64,000 nucleotides of DNA from Aeromicrobium yanjiei (lineage in GTDB: Bacteria > Actinomycetota > Actinomycetes > Propionibacteriales > Nocardioidaceae), in NCBI RefSeq assembly GCF_009649075.1, contig NZ_CP045737.1:2976001-3040000 (forward strand), in the 5' to 3' direction. The number at the start of each line of letters is the position of its first letter. Position 1 is the stretch's first letter. A model generated the notes under the pieces. That model ran no database searches. It was not told where the DNA came from and worked only from the letters and a program-made list of their open reading frames with translations. The position numbers and the translations under genes are program-made. This document shows, piece by piece, positions 54,804-64,000 of the stretch.

Positions 54804-55247
54804 TTACTGGGAGATCTGCGTGATCTCGAACGGCTGGGGCTTCTGGGCGGTGTGCGGGTGCTCGGGGCCGGAGTAGACCTTGAGCTTCGTGATCAGCTGA
54901 TCACCCAGACGGTTCTTGGGGAGCATGCCGCGGACCGACTTCTCGATCGCCTTGCGGGCATCCTTGTCCAGCAGGTCACCGTAGGCGATGGACTTGAGTC
55001 CACCCGGGTAGCCGCTGTGACGGTACGCGAGCTTGTCGCGACGCTTGTTGCCCGAGAGGGCAACCTTCTCCGCGTTGACGATGATGACGAAGTCGCCACC
55101 GTCGACGTGCGGAGCATATGTCGGCTTGTGCTTGCCGCGGAGCAGCGTCGCAGCCTGGACGGCGAGACGGCCCAGAACGATGTCCTCGGCGTCGATGACG
55201 TGCCACTGACGGGTGATGTCAGACGGCTTGGGGCTGAACGTGCGCAC
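54804..55247 (-). CDS. rplM: 50S ribosomal protein L13
   Basis: A 147-residue uL13. [33 protein letters not shown] and GMLPKNRLG are the family landmarks. The GTG at 55247 preceded by AAGG gives the standard N-terminus [11 protein letters not shown]. First gene of rplM-rpsI-glmM. An upstream TAGAGT hexamer near 55292-55297 (minus strand) may be its -10 element. Confidence 0.97.
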   Translation of the reverse strand: MRTFSPKPSDITRQWHVIDAEDIVLGRLAVQAATLLRGKHKPTYAPHVDGGDFVIIVNAEKVALSGNKRRDKLAYRHSGYPGGLKSIAYGDLLDKDARKAIEKSVRGMLPKNRLGDQLITKLKVYSGPEHPHTAQKPQPFEITQISQ

Positions 55248-55402
55248 GGCGTGACCTTCTCGTTCTTCGATGGTGGTGATCCTGAAACAAACTCTATGGT
55301 GGTCGCAACCCATGACGAATCCGCTGGGTTCGACGACACACTAGGTTAACCGGCGGTTGAGGCTCGGGTCAAAACGAGGTCCGTCCTGGCACCCCGTTGC
55401 CC

Positions 55403-55461
55403 CGTGAGGTTTGCCTCACGTCTAAGTTGATAACCGGTCCGCGCCACCGTAGCGGACCGTT
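55403..55461 (+). promoter_or_regulatory. Inverted repeats upstream of citrate synthase
   Basis: CGTGAGG-TTTG-CCTCACG (55403-55420) is a perfect 7-base-pair inverted repeat. A second hairpin pairs GGTCCGC (55436-55442) with GCGGACC (55452-55458), extended by AAC/GTT. The first could be an operator; the second lies just upstream of the AGGAG ribosome binding site (55473-55477) and may be part of the mRNA leader. No known family is recognised. Confidence 0.4.
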
Positions 55462-55484
55462 CAACCCGTCACAGGAGACCCATC

Positions 55485-56780
<1,296 letters not shown>

Positions 56781-56795
56781 CCCACACCCCCTCGA

Positions 56796-56825
56796 AAGGC
56801 CCTCACCGTCCGCGGTGGGGGCCTT
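56796..56825 (+). terminator. Intrinsic terminator after citrate synthase
   Basis: AAGGCCCTCACCG (56796-56808) pairs with 56813-56825 over 13 base pairs (one G.T) around a 4-base loop, 15 bases after the gltA stop codon. It argues against any truA start upstream of 56826. Confidence 0.85.
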
Positions 56826-56862
56826 CGTCGTGTGCGCCGAGCGTGGGACTACCGTGGGCCGG

Positions 56863-57654
56863 GTGCGGCTGCGACTGGATCTCTCCTACGACGGAGCGGG
56901 TTTCCGCGGCTGGGCCGTCCAACCGGGCCTGCGCACCGTCCAGGGGGAGGTGGAGACCGCGCTCGCGACCATCCTGCGCCGGGACACCGCTCCCCAGCTG
57001 ACCTGCGCAGGGCGCACCGACGCGGGCGTCCACGCCCGCGGACAGGTCGCCCACGTCGACCTCGAGGACGTCGATCCTCCGGCGCTGGAGCGCCGGCTGC
57101 GCCGCCTGCTCCCGCCCGACATCGCCCTGCGCGGCCTGACGGTCGCGCCGGAGGGCTTCGATGCCCGCTTCTCCGCGCTGCAGCGCCGCTACGTCTACCG
57201 CCTGTGCGACTCCCCCGCCGGCCCTGACCCGCTCGTCCGGGGCAGCGTCGTGGGCTGGGGACGCCCGCTCGACCCGTCGTTGATGGACGCGGCGGCCGAC
57301 CACCTGCTCGGCGAGCACGACTTCGCGTCCTTCTGCAAGCGTCGCGAGGGCGCGACCACGATCCGCACGCTGCTGGAGCTGCGCACCGACCGGCGCGGCG
57401 ACGTCCTGGAGACGACCGTGCGCGCGGACGCGTTCTGCCACTCGATGGTGCGATCCCTCATGGGCGCGCTCGTCGCCGTGGGCGAGGGCCGGTACGCACC
57501 CGAGTGGGCCGGCCAGATCCTCGCCGGTGCGACGCGGGACGCCCGGGTCAAGGTGATGCCCGCGCACGGCCTGGTGCTGGAGGAGGTCGTCTATCCCGCC
57601 GACGACGCCCTGGCCGCACGGGCCCACGAGTCCCGGAGGCGACGCGACGAATGA
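56863..57654 (+). CDS. truA: tRNA pseudouridine(38-40) synthase
   Basis: Makes pseudouridine at tRNA positions 38-40. A 263-residue protein. The catalytic aspartate is Asp53 in [29 protein letters not shown] and the C-terminal [14 protein letters not shown] are typical. GTG 56863 is chosen because an earlier in-frame start falls inside the gltA terminator. It overlaps the next GNAT gene by 4 bases (ATGA). Confidence 0.96.
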   Translation: MRLRLDLSYDGAGFRGWAVQPGLRTVQGEVETALATILRRDTAPQLTCAGRTDAGVHARGQVAHVDLEDVDPPALERRLRRLLPPDIALRGLTVAPEGFDARFSALQRRYVYRLCDSPAGPDPLVRGSVVGWGRPLDPSLMDAAADHLLGEHDFASFCKRREGATTIRTLLELRTDRRGDVLETTVRADAFCHSMVRSLMGALVAVGEGRYAPEWAGQILAGATRDARVKVMPAHGLVLEEVVYPADDALAARAHESRRRRDE

Positions 57655-58154
57655 ACGTCCGTCTCGCCGTCGTGACCCCCATGACCTTCCAGGCCCTGGC
57701 CGCGGGCGACATCGTCGCGGCACAGGCGCAGCTCGGCCTGCCCATCCCGCAGGCGTTCGCCGAGGCGGTGGACATCTGGCGCTTCATGAACACCCTCGCG
57801 AACGAGCAGCCGGCCAATGCGGACTGGCTCATGCGGGCCGTGGTCGCGGACGACGTCATCGTCGGCAACGCCGGCTTCAAGGGGGCACCCGTGGACGGCC
57901 GGGCCGAGATCGGCTACCGGATCCTGCCCGATCACCGCCGCCGCGGACTGGCTCTCGCGGCGGTCCGGCTCCTGGTGGACCACGCGTGCAGCACCCCGGG
58001 GCTCGACCGGGTCATCGCCCGCATCGCTCCCGACAACGAGGCCTCCGTCCGGGTCGTGACGGCGGCCGGCTTCGTGCCGGACGGGGAGCACATCAGCCCG
58101 CGGTGGGGCCGCCAGCTCCAGTTCGCGATGCAGACACCCGGGCCCGACGCCTGA
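57651..58154 (+). CDS. GNAT family N-acetyltransferase
   Basis: A 167-residue protein resembling RimJ/RimL-type GNATs: [27 protein letters not shown] is the acetyl-CoA loop, followed by [22 protein letters not shown]. Substrate unknown. The start ATG lies in the ATGA overlap with truA, so the two are translationally coupled, which may hint at an RNA- or ribosome-related role. Confidence 0.87.
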   Translation: MNVRLAVVTPMTFQALAAGDIVAAQAQLGLPIPQAFAEAVDIWRFMNTLANEQPANADWLMRAVVADDVIVGNAGFKGAPVDGRAEIGYRILPDHRRRGLALAAVRLLVDHACSTPGLDRVIARIAPDNEASVRVVTAAGFVPDGEHISPRWGRQLQFAMQTPGPDA

Positions 58155-58166
58155 CAGGATGGGGGC

Positions 58167-58508
58167 GTGGCAATCACGTGGGCGGAGGTCGTGGCGTACG
58201 CCGTGACGCTGCCCGAGGTCGCGGAGTCCACCTCGTACCGCACGCCGTCGCTCAAGGTCGCCGGCACGCTCATGGCCCGCCTGCGCACCGAGAGCGAGGG
58301 CGGCCTGGCCGTCAAGTGCTCGCTCTCGGACAAGGAGGCCCTCGTGAACGGTGAGGACCCCGCCTACTACACGGTTCCGCACTACGACGGCCACGCGTAC
58401 GTCCTGGTCGACCTCGAGGTCGTGGATCCCCAGGAGCTCCGCGAGCTCGTCGCCGACGCCTGGCGCATCGCCGCCCCGCCCTCCCTGCGCAGGCGGCTCG
58501 ACCTGTGA
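58167..58508 (+). CDS. MmcQ/YjbR-like protein
   Basis: A 113-residue protein of the MmcQ/YjbR fold (CyaY-like, double-stranded DNA-binding in one member). It has LPEVAESTSYRTPSLKVAGTLMARL, then VKCSLSDKEALV, and a C-terminal helix. Cellular role unknown. The GTG at 58167 follows CAGGAT by 6 bases. It overlaps the next gene by 4 bases. Confidence 0.85.
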   Translation: MAITWAEVVAYAVTLPEVAESTSYRTPSLKVAGTLMARLRTESEGGLAVKCSLSDKEALVNGEDPAYYTVPHYDGHAYVLVDLEVVDPQELRELVADAWRIAAPPSLRRRLDL

Positions 58509-59281
58509 CCGGCTTGCTCACCTCGGTCCTGGTGACCCTGGCCCTCTCCGCCTCCCCCGTCGGGCCTCCGCCCACCGGGGGCGTCGCGGACTACCAGCTC
58601 GGCGGTGCGTACGCGCCCTCACCCGATGTCGACATCGTGACCCGCGACCGCACCGAGAAGCCCGTCGAGGGCCGCTACTCGATCTGTTACGTCAACTCGT
58701 TCCAGACCCAGCCGGGCACGCTCAGGTGGTGGAAGAAGAAGCACCCGAGGCTCCTGCTGCGCGATCGCAAGGGGCACCTCGTCCGCGACGCCGACTGGCC
58801 CGACGAGGTGCTGCTGGACATCCGCACGTCCACGCGACGGGCGGCGATCGGCCGGCTCAACCGGGCCTGGTTCGCCCAGTGCGAGCGCAAGGGCTTCCAG
58901 GCCGTCGAGCCCGACAACCTGGACTCGTGGACCCGCTCGCGCGGGCTGCTCAAGAAGTCGTACGCGATCAACTTCGGCAAGCGGCTCGTGCGCGAGGCAC
59001 ACCGCTCGGGGGTCGCGATCGCGCAGAAGAACGCTCCCGAGCTGAGCCGCAAGCGCATCGGCTTCGACTTCGCGGTCGCCGAGGAGTGCGAGGTCTACCG
59101 CGAGTGCGGGGCGTACACGCGCACGTACGGGACGCGGCTGATCGAGATCGAGTACACCGACAACGGGCGCAGCGCCTTCGCCCGGGCGTGCGCGGCTCGT
59201 TCGGGCCGGGCATCGATCCTGCTGCGCGACCGCGACGTCGTCCCGAGGGGCGCCAAGGGGTACGTCTTCCGGTCCTGCTGA
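58505..59281 (+). CDS. Secreted GH114-like endo-alpha-1,4-polygalactosaminidase family protein
   Basis: 258 residues with a weak signal peptide (hydrophobic to about residue 20). The TIM-barrel landmarks of the GH114/TM1410-like family are present: the barrel start GVADYQLGGAYAPSPDVDIVTRD, ICYVNSFQTQPG, a strand with LLDIRT, GFQAVEPDNLDSW (catalytic acid region) and GVAIAQKNAPELS. Such enzymes cut galactosamine polymers or relate to exopolysaccharide turnover. It overlaps the MmcQ-like gene by 4 bases. Confidence 0.82.
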   Translation: MTGLLTSVLVTLALSASPVGPPPTGGVADYQLGGAYAPSPDVDIVTRDRTEKPVEGRYSICYVNSFQTQPGTLRWWKKKHPRLLLRDRKGHLVRDADWPDEVLLDIRTSTRRAAIGRLNRAWFAQCERKGFQAVEPDNLDSWTRSRGLLKKSYAINFGKRLVREAHRSGVAIAQKNAPELSRKRIGFDFAVAEECEVYRECGAYTRTYGTRLIEIEYTDNGRSAFARACAARSGRASILLRDRDVVPRGAKGYVFRSC

Positions 59282-59303
59282 GCGGCCCTGAGACACTGGA
59301 GCA

Positions 59304-59897
59304 GTGGCAGAGCACTACTTCGAGGGAACCCCGACCAGCGACGACCGTCGTCGTGACGTCACGACCCACATCTGGGACCAGGACGTCACGTTCACGACGT
59401 CGTCAGGCGTCTTCTCCCAGGACGGGCTCGACAAGGCCACAGCAGTCCTCCTTCGCAACAGCGCGCCGCCGGTCGGCGGCACGGTGCTCGACCTCGGCTG
59501 CGGGTGGGGCCCCATCGCCTGCTCGCTGGCCCGCAGCGCCGACGCCGTGTGGGCGGTCGACACCAACGAGCGCGCGCTCGAGCTGACCCGGCTCAACGCC
59601 GAGCGTCTCGGAGTCACGGTCCACGCGTGCCTGCCGGACGACGTGCCGGCCGACCTGGTGTTCGACGAGATCTGGTCGAACCCGCCGATCCGCATCGGCA
59701 AGCAGGCCCTGCATGACCTCCTGCTGCGCTGGCTCCCCCGCCTCGCACCCGGCGGCTCGGCACGGCTCGTCGTCGGCAAGAATCTCGGCGCCGACTCCCT
59801 GCAGCGCTGGCTCGGCGAGCAGGGCTGGCCCACCGAGCGGGTCGACAGCGAGAAGGGATTTCGCATCCTCCTCGTGCGTCGGGCTATCGCGCCCTGA
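59304..59897 (+). CDS. Class I methyltransferase, RsmC-like
   Basis: A 197-residue SAM-dependent methyltransferase matching the small C-terminal domain family of RsmC (16S rRNA G1207). SAM loop VLDLGCGWGPIACSLA and the base-methyltransferase motif WSNPPIRIG (NPPx) are intact. The start FTTSSGVFSQDGLDKAT is typical. It may methylate rRNA guanine. The GTG at 59304 follows GACACT by 6 bases. It overlaps the convergent protease gene by 14 bases. Confidence 0.88.
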   Translation: MAEHYFEGTPTSDDRRRDVTTHIWDQDVTFTTSSGVFSQDGLDKATAVLLRNSAPPVGGTVLDLGCGWGPIACSLARSADAVWAVDTNERALELTRLNAERLGVTVHACLPDDVPADLVFDEIWSNPPIRIGKQALHDLLLRWLPRLAPGGSARLVVGKNLGADSLQRWLGEQGWPTERVDSEKGFRILLVRRAIAP

Positions 59898-62295
59898 TCG
59901 TGCGGACCGCCGAGTACGTCGACTCGATGTAGTCACTGTCACGGAAGTAGACCCGGATCTTGTGGGTGCCCTTCTTGAGCTTGGGCAGACGCAGCGTCTT
60001 GCGTCCACCGCCGGTGCTCGAGAGCCGGGTGACACGGATCCGCTTCTTGCCGTCGTAGACCCGCAGCTCGCCGGTGGGGCTCGCGAACAGGTCGGGGCGT
60101 TCGAGGACCCGGATCTTGAGCGTCGCCCGCGATGAGGTCTTCACGCTCGTGCGCAGGGACGTCGACACCTTGGCGGGGAGCCGCTTGATCGTGAGGGCAC
60201 GACGCGGCGACGACGCCCGGGGAGTCGTCCCGTCGCCGTCGTACGCCGCGCGCACGGACGTGCTGCCGGGCTTCAGCTTGCGGGCCGTGGCGGCCGAGAC
60301 AGTGATCGAGGCCGTGCCACCCGGGCCGACCGTCCCGCTCCCGTACGTCGTGCCGGAGTCGGACAGCAGCCTGACCCGACCTCCGGTCGCGGAGGCCACG
60401 CTCACTGCGACCGTGAACGCCGATCCGTACCTCGGCTGCGAGGCCGGCGTCCTCAGGGTCACGGCGGGCCCGGCCGGGACCGCGGTCGACGCGCTCGAGG
60501 TCGCCGACAGCTTGGCGAAGGCGGCGGTCGACGGGGCGACCGTCACGGTGATGGTCCTGCCGACGTCGGCGAGCGTGGGCCAGTAGACGCTGCCCGTGCC
60601 CTTGACCACGCCGGCGACCTTCCACGTGTACCTGGGCGCTGACGGCGTGCGCACCCAGGTGCCGAGCGACGCGCGCAGAGGTTCGCCCACGACCGGCGTG
60701 CCGGAGATGACCGGGGGCGTCAGGGGCGCCTCGACCCGGCTCAGGTCGAGCCGCCCGCGTCCGCACCACTGGCGGCCCGGCGCGGTGCAGTTGAGGTCGT
60801 AGCGGTCGGGCCCGACGGCCTTCTTGGCGTACGCGCCCGACCTCGCTCGAAACGGCGACACCGAGGCGTACAAGGCCCTGGTGAGCTCGGCCGGCGTGGT
60901 CAGGCCGAGACCGTGGAGCAGGGCCGCGGCACCGGCGACCTGGGGCGAGGCCATGCTCGTGCCCTCGTAGGCCACCAGCGTGTCGGCGACGGGCCCCTTG
61001 GTCCCGCTGTTGCCCAGCGACCAGATGCGGTCGCCCTTGGCGGGGTCGTTGCCGCGGTAGGGGTCCACCTGCGTGTCGCCACCCGGCGCGGACAGGTCGA
61101 CGGTCGAGCCGACGTTGGAGTAGATCGCACTGAAGCCGTTGATGCTCGTGGCGCCCACCGAGATGAACTCCGAGCACGAGGCGGGGGTGACCCGGTTGGC
61201 GTTGCCACCGTCGTTGCCCGCGGCGGCGACGTAGAGCGTGCCGCGTGCCTTGCCGACCCGCGCGGCCGCGTTGTAGACCCGGCACTCGGCCTCGCGCTGC
61301 TGGGCCGTGCCGGGCGACCCCGCCAACGACAGGTTCACGACCGCGGCGGGATACGCGTTGTTGCGCAGCCCGGTCAGGGGGATGCCGGCGGCCCACTTCA
61401 TGGCGTCGACGATGTCGCTGTCCCACCCGCCACAGCGACCGAGCGCACGGATGGGCTGCACCTTGACGTTGGGGGCGACCGCCGCGATGCCCGCGCCGTT
61501 GTCGGTGGCCGCTGCGATCTGGCCCGCGACGAACGTGCCGTGCCACGAGCTGTCGCTCGAGCCCGGGAAGTCGCACTGGCCGTTGGCGTACCAGTCCCCC
61601 GGGTCGGTGGGGTCGTCGTCGCGGCCCTTCTTGGCGTCGTTGTCCCGGGCGATGGACGAGAACGTGTCGGTGCCCGGCACCCGCTGGGAGGCCGGCAGGT
61701 CCCGGTGGTCGACGATCCCGGTGTCGATCACCGCGACGACGGTCGCGGCGCGCCCCTTGGTCGCGCGCCACAGGGCAGGCGCCTTGATGCTGTAGCCGCC
61801 GTTGCCGGGCACACCGAGCGACGAGCTGGTCGTGTAGCCGCGGTTCCACAGGTTGTGCTGTGCGGGGAACAGCTGATCGTTCGTGCTCACAGGGGGCGCG
61901 GTCTGCACCTGGCGGAGCCGGTTGGGGGCCGCCCACACCACGTCGTTGCGCTCGGCGATCTGCGCTGCGGCGTCTTCTGCGACGTCGGCGGGGACGACCT
62001 CGTCGAAATCGACGGTCGAGACGTTCGCGAGCAGCTTGTCGTCCTCGGTGACCTCGGCGTCGTCGCCGAGAGCGGCGTCGGTGGCCGCGAGCAGCCCGTC
62101 GGACGGCGTGGCGGTCGTGGTCTCGACGATGATCCCGCGGGCCAGGTCCGGCACCTCGGCCTCGGTGCCGGGACCGCCCTTGGGCGAGGTCACCGTGGGC
62201 GGCGGGACGTCAGCTGCGTACGCGTCGACGGACAGACCTGCGACGGTGATCGAGGTGACGACGGCGACGGTCAGTGACCGGCGGATGCTGAGCAC
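59884..62295 (-). CDS. Secreted S8 (subtilisin-like) serine protease with C-terminal beta modules
   Basis: An 803-residue exported protease. Signal peptide to AYA (about 28), then an inhibitor-like propeptide (about 50-130). The catalytic triad is Asp191 (VVAVIDTGI), His252 (SSWHGTFVAGQIAA) and Ser447 (EGTSMASPQVAG), with the oxyanion Asn361 in AAGNDGG. Paired cysteines may form disulfides. From about 530 on there are several Ig-like or bacterial beta-domain modules, ending with a basic strand-rich domain. No sortase signal. The GTG start is taken from the signal peptide; a TGATACT element (about 62353) may be its promoter. Confidence 0.93.
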   Translation of the reverse strand: MLSIRRSLTVAVVTSITVAGLSVDAYAADVPPPTVTSPKGGPGTEAEVPDLARGIIVETTTATPSDGLLAATDAALGDDAEVTEDDKLLANVSTVDFDEVVPADVAEDAAAQIAERNDVVWAAPNRLRQVQTAPPVSTNDQLFPAQHNLWNRGYTTSSSLGVPGNGGYSIKAPALWRATKGRAATVVAVIDTGIVDHRDLPASQRVPGTDTFSSIARDNDAKKGRDDDPTDPGDWYANGQCDFPGSSDSSWHGTFVAGQIAAATDNGAGIAAVAPNVKVQPIRALGRCGGWDSDIVDAMKWAAGIPLTGLRNNAYPAAVVNLSLAGSPGTAQQREAECRVYNAAARVGKARGTLYVAAAGNDGGNANRVTPASCSEFISVGATSINGFSAIYSNVGSTVDLSAPGGDTQVDPYRGNDPAKGDRIWSLGNSGTKGPVADTLVAYEGTSMASPQVAGAAALLHGLGLTTPAELTRALYASVSPFRARSGAYAKKAVGPDRYDLNCTAPGRQWCGRGRLDLSRVEAPLTPPVISGTPVVGEPLRASLGTWVRTPSAPRYTWKVAGVVKGTGSVYWPTLADVGRTITVTVAPSTAAFAKLSATSSASTAVPAGPAVTLRTPASQPRYGSAFTVAVSVASATGGRVRLLSDSGTTYGSGTVGPGGTASITVSAATARKLKPGSTSVRAAYDGDGTTPRASSPRRALTIKRLPAKVSTSLRTSVKTSSRATLKIRVLERPDLFASPTGELRVYDGKKRIRVTRLSSTGGGRKTLRLPKLKKGTHKIRVYFRDSDYIESTYSAVRTIRAR

Positions 62296-62375
62296 AGCTG
62301 GTGATCCCCATCTGAAGGCGCGAGGCGTGCCGCTCCGCGCGGAACCTCAAAAGTATCAGCATGCGCCCGGACGGA

Positions 62376-62412
62376 CAGGACGCCCGCCACCTCTGCGGTG
62401 ACGGGCGTCCTG
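62376..62412 (-). terminator. Intrinsic terminator after rplQ
   Basis: CAGGACGCCCG (62376-62386) pairs with CGGGCGTCCTG (62402-62412), and an inner CACC/GGTG stem follows a C.A mismatch. It lies 15 bases past the rplQ stop codon on the minus strand and ends the rpoA-rplQ transcript. Confidence 0.85.
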
Positions 62413-62426
62413 GATGGTGCTGATGA

Positions 62427-62996
62427 CTACTTGGCGTCGTCCTCGGCCGGGGCCTCGGAATCGGTCGAAGCCTCGAGGTTCTCGGCCGCCTCGGGGGCGT
62501 CCTGAGTCGCCTCGACGACGTCGACGTCCGTGCCGAGGTCGTCGGACGGAGCGTCCTCGGCCTCGACGACGGCGGCCTCGGGCTCGGCGGCCGGAGCCGT
62601 CGCGCCCTTCTTCGGCGTCTGGTTCTGAGCGCCGAACTGCTTCGCCTCGACGATCTCGATCACGGCCATGGGGGCGTTGTCGCCCTTGCGGGGCGCGATC
62701 TTCGTGATGCGCGTGTATCCGCCGGGACGGGTCGCCATGGCGGGACCGATCTCGGTGAACAACGTGTGCAGGATGCTCTTGTCACGGATGATCTTGACGA
62801 CCTGGCGGCGGTTGGCCACCGTGTCCGTCTTGGCCTTCGTGATGAGCGACTCGGCGTACGGACGCAGACGGCGGGCCTTGGCCTCGGTCGTCGTGATCCG
62901 GCCGTGCTCGAACAGGTTCTGTGCGAGGTTGGCGAGGATCAGCCGCTGGTGAGCCGGGCTACCGCCGAGGCGGGGACCCTTCGTGGGGGTGGGCAT
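62427..62996 (-). CDS. rplQ: 50S ribosomal protein L17
   Basis: A 189-residue bL17. The first 118 residues are the conserved core ([47 protein letters not shown]). The remaining 70 residues form an Ala/Glu/Asp-rich acidic tail, an extension common in actinobacterial L17 and probably disordered. Follows rpoA by 66 bases. Confidence 0.97.
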   Translation of the reverse strand: MPTPTKGPRLGGSPAHQRLILANLAQNLFEHGRITTTEAKARRLRPYAESLITKAKTDTVANRRQVVKIIRDKSILHTLFTEIGPAMATRPGGYTRITKIAPRKGDNAPMAVIEIVEAKQFGAQNQTPKKGATAPAAEPEAAVVEAEDAPSDDLGTDVDVVEATQDAPEAAENLEASTDSEAPAEDDAK

Positions 62997-63062
62997 GGTG
63001 ATTACTCCAGTTTTGGTGTGATCGGCTTCGACGCGGACGAGAGCAGGAAGCCGTCTGGGCGC

Positions 63063-64000
63063 TTAGTACTGCTCGTCCTCGGCAAAGCTGGCGTCGTCGT
63101 CGTACGCCTCGATGGCCGCGGTCGGGTCGAAACCGGCCGGGCTGTCCTTGAGCGCGAGACCCATCTCGCCCAGCTTGGCCTTGACCTCGTCGATCGACTT
63201 CGAACCGAAGTTGCGGATGTCGAGCAGGTCCTGCTCCGAGCGCGTGATGAGCTCGCCCACGGTGTGGACGCCCTCGCGCTTGAGGCAGTTGTAGGACCGG
63301 ACCGTGAAGTTGAGGTCCTCGATCGGCAGGGCCAGGTCAGCAGCGAGCTGCTCGTCGACCGGGCTCGGGCCGATGTCGATGCCCTCGGCCTCGACGTTCA
63401 GCTCACGCGCCAGACCGAACAGCTCGACCAGGGTCGAGCCGGCCGACGCGATCGCGTCACGCGGCAGGATCGACTTCTTGGTCTCGACGTCGATGACGAG
63501 CTTGTCGAAGTCGGTGCGCTGCTCGACACGAGTCGCCTCGACCTTGTAGGTCACCTTCAGGACCGGCGAGTAGATCGAGTCGACCGGCATGCGGCCGATC
63601 TCTTCGTCACCGGACTTGTTCTGGACCGCGGACACGTAGCCGCGACCGCGCTCGACGACGAGCTCGATCTCGATCTTGCCCTTGGCGTTGAGCGTGGCGA
63701 TGTGCAGATCGGGGTTGTGGACCTCGACACCAGCCGGGGGCTGGATGTCGGCGGCGGTCACGCTGCCCTCACCCTCCTTGCGGAGGTACATCACGACGGG
63801 CTCGTCGTTCTCCGAGGAGACCACGAGCTCCTTCAGGTTAAGGATGATCTCGGTGACGTCCTCGGTCACGCCGGGGACGGTCGAGAACTCGTGCAGGACA
63901 CCGTCGATCTTGATCGACGTGACGGCTGCACCCGGGATCGACGACAGCAGCGTACGACGCAGCGAGTTGCCGAGGGTGTAGCCGAAGCCGGGCTCGAGGG
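63063..64000 (-). CDS. rpoA: RNA polymerase alpha subunit (N-terminus beyond the window)
   Basis: Alpha subunit, scaffold of RNA polymerase assembly. About 312 codons are present. At the window end the frame reads [22 protein letters not shown], a segment near residue 30 of RpoA, so only about 25-30 residues are missing. The alpha-NTD is followed by the alpha-CTD with [17 protein letters not shown] and [15 protein letters not shown], which contact UP elements and activators. The C-terminal tail is acidic ([12 protein letters not shown]). Confidence 0.98.
   Translation of the reverse strand, partial: LEPGFGYTLGNSLRRTLLSSIPGAAVTSIKIDGVLHEFSTVPGVTEDVTEIILNLKELVVSSENDEPVVMYLRKEGEGSVTAADIQPPAGVEVHNPDLHIATLNAKGKIEIELVVERGRGYVSAVQNKSGDEEIGRMPVDSIYSPVLKVTYKVEATRVEQRTDFDKLVIDVETKKSILPRDAIASAGSTLVELFGLARELNVEAEGIDIGPSPVDEQLAADLALPIEDLNFTVRSYNCLKREGVHTVGELITRSEQDLLDIRNFGSKSIDEVKAKLGEMGLALKDSPAGFDPTAAIEAYDDDASFAEDEQY

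Overview
The window comes from a high-GC actinobacterium, roughly two-thirds or more G+C. It shows actinobacterial hallmarks: a GroES-linked GroEL with a histidine-rich tail, paired GuaB and GuaB3, DtxR/IdeR-type iron boxes, many start codons placed 5-7 bases after a TAnnnT hexamer (leaderless transcription), and an acidic tail on ribosomal protein L17. The order guaA, GMC oxidoreductase (ChoD-like), guaB3, guaB, groEL, groES, tsaD, rimI, tsaB, tsaE, alr, glmS, glmM, rpsI, rplM, truA, rplQ, rpoA matches the order I know from the Mycobacterium tuberculosis chromosome, with other genes interspersed. Content such as the pxpABC set and the S8 protease suggests the Propionibacteriales (Nocardioidaceae, perhaps Aeromicrobium). 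The genus is a guess.

Layout. 1-2.96 kb: a PspC-domain sensor histidine kinase (cut by the window edge), divergent from two further PspC-domain membrane proteins. 2.9-6.8 kb: a glycerophosphodiesterase, a gamma-glutamyltranspeptidase and NhaA with a foldable leader. 6.9-10.8 kb: a GH15 trehalase/glucoamylase, zwf and a secreted or membrane-anchored protein. 10.8-11.7 kb: a composition-shifted, gene-poor stretch with two tiny membrane ORFs. 11.7-24 kb: purine block (guaA, guaB3, guaB) interrupted by a ChoD-like oxidase, an FUSC-type membrane protein, the iron proteins EfeB/EfeO behind an iron box, and an NYN-domain protein. 24-31 kb: a siderophore-binding lipoprotein behind an iron box, an RNB ribonuclease, groES-groEL with CIRCE operators, and an MFS exporter with a regulator-like tail. 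31-34 kb: a THUMP-like methyltransferase with pxpABC.

34-47 kb: nagZ and tsaD, a small insert (DinB, DUF427, PlsC, DUF5709), a very long intrinsic terminator, then the eight-gene operon glmS-acpS-nnrDE-alr-hydrolase-(GNAT)tsaE-tsaB-rimI, which joins cell-wall precursor supply, cofactor repair and the tRNA t6A pathway. 47-53 kb: coaA, a double-GNAT protein, and a FHA-like regulator plus secreted repeat protein divergent from a membrane Ser/Thr kinase carrying a peptidoglycan-binding domain. 53-64 kb: rplM-rpsI-glmM, citrate synthase, truA with small accessory genes, a subtilisin-like protease, rplQ and rpoA (cut by the window end).

Most of the window is housekeeping. I see no CRISPR array, insertion sequence, prophage, rRNA or tRNA, and no clear new multi-gene system. 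The most unusual items are fusions (GNAT-TsaE, MFS with a MarR-like tail), active-site substitutions (GuaA, GuaB3), the kinase/FHA/surface-protein locus, the nhaA leader, and iron-box promoters packed into coding ends. Genus, operon and regulatory statements are inferred from sequence alone.
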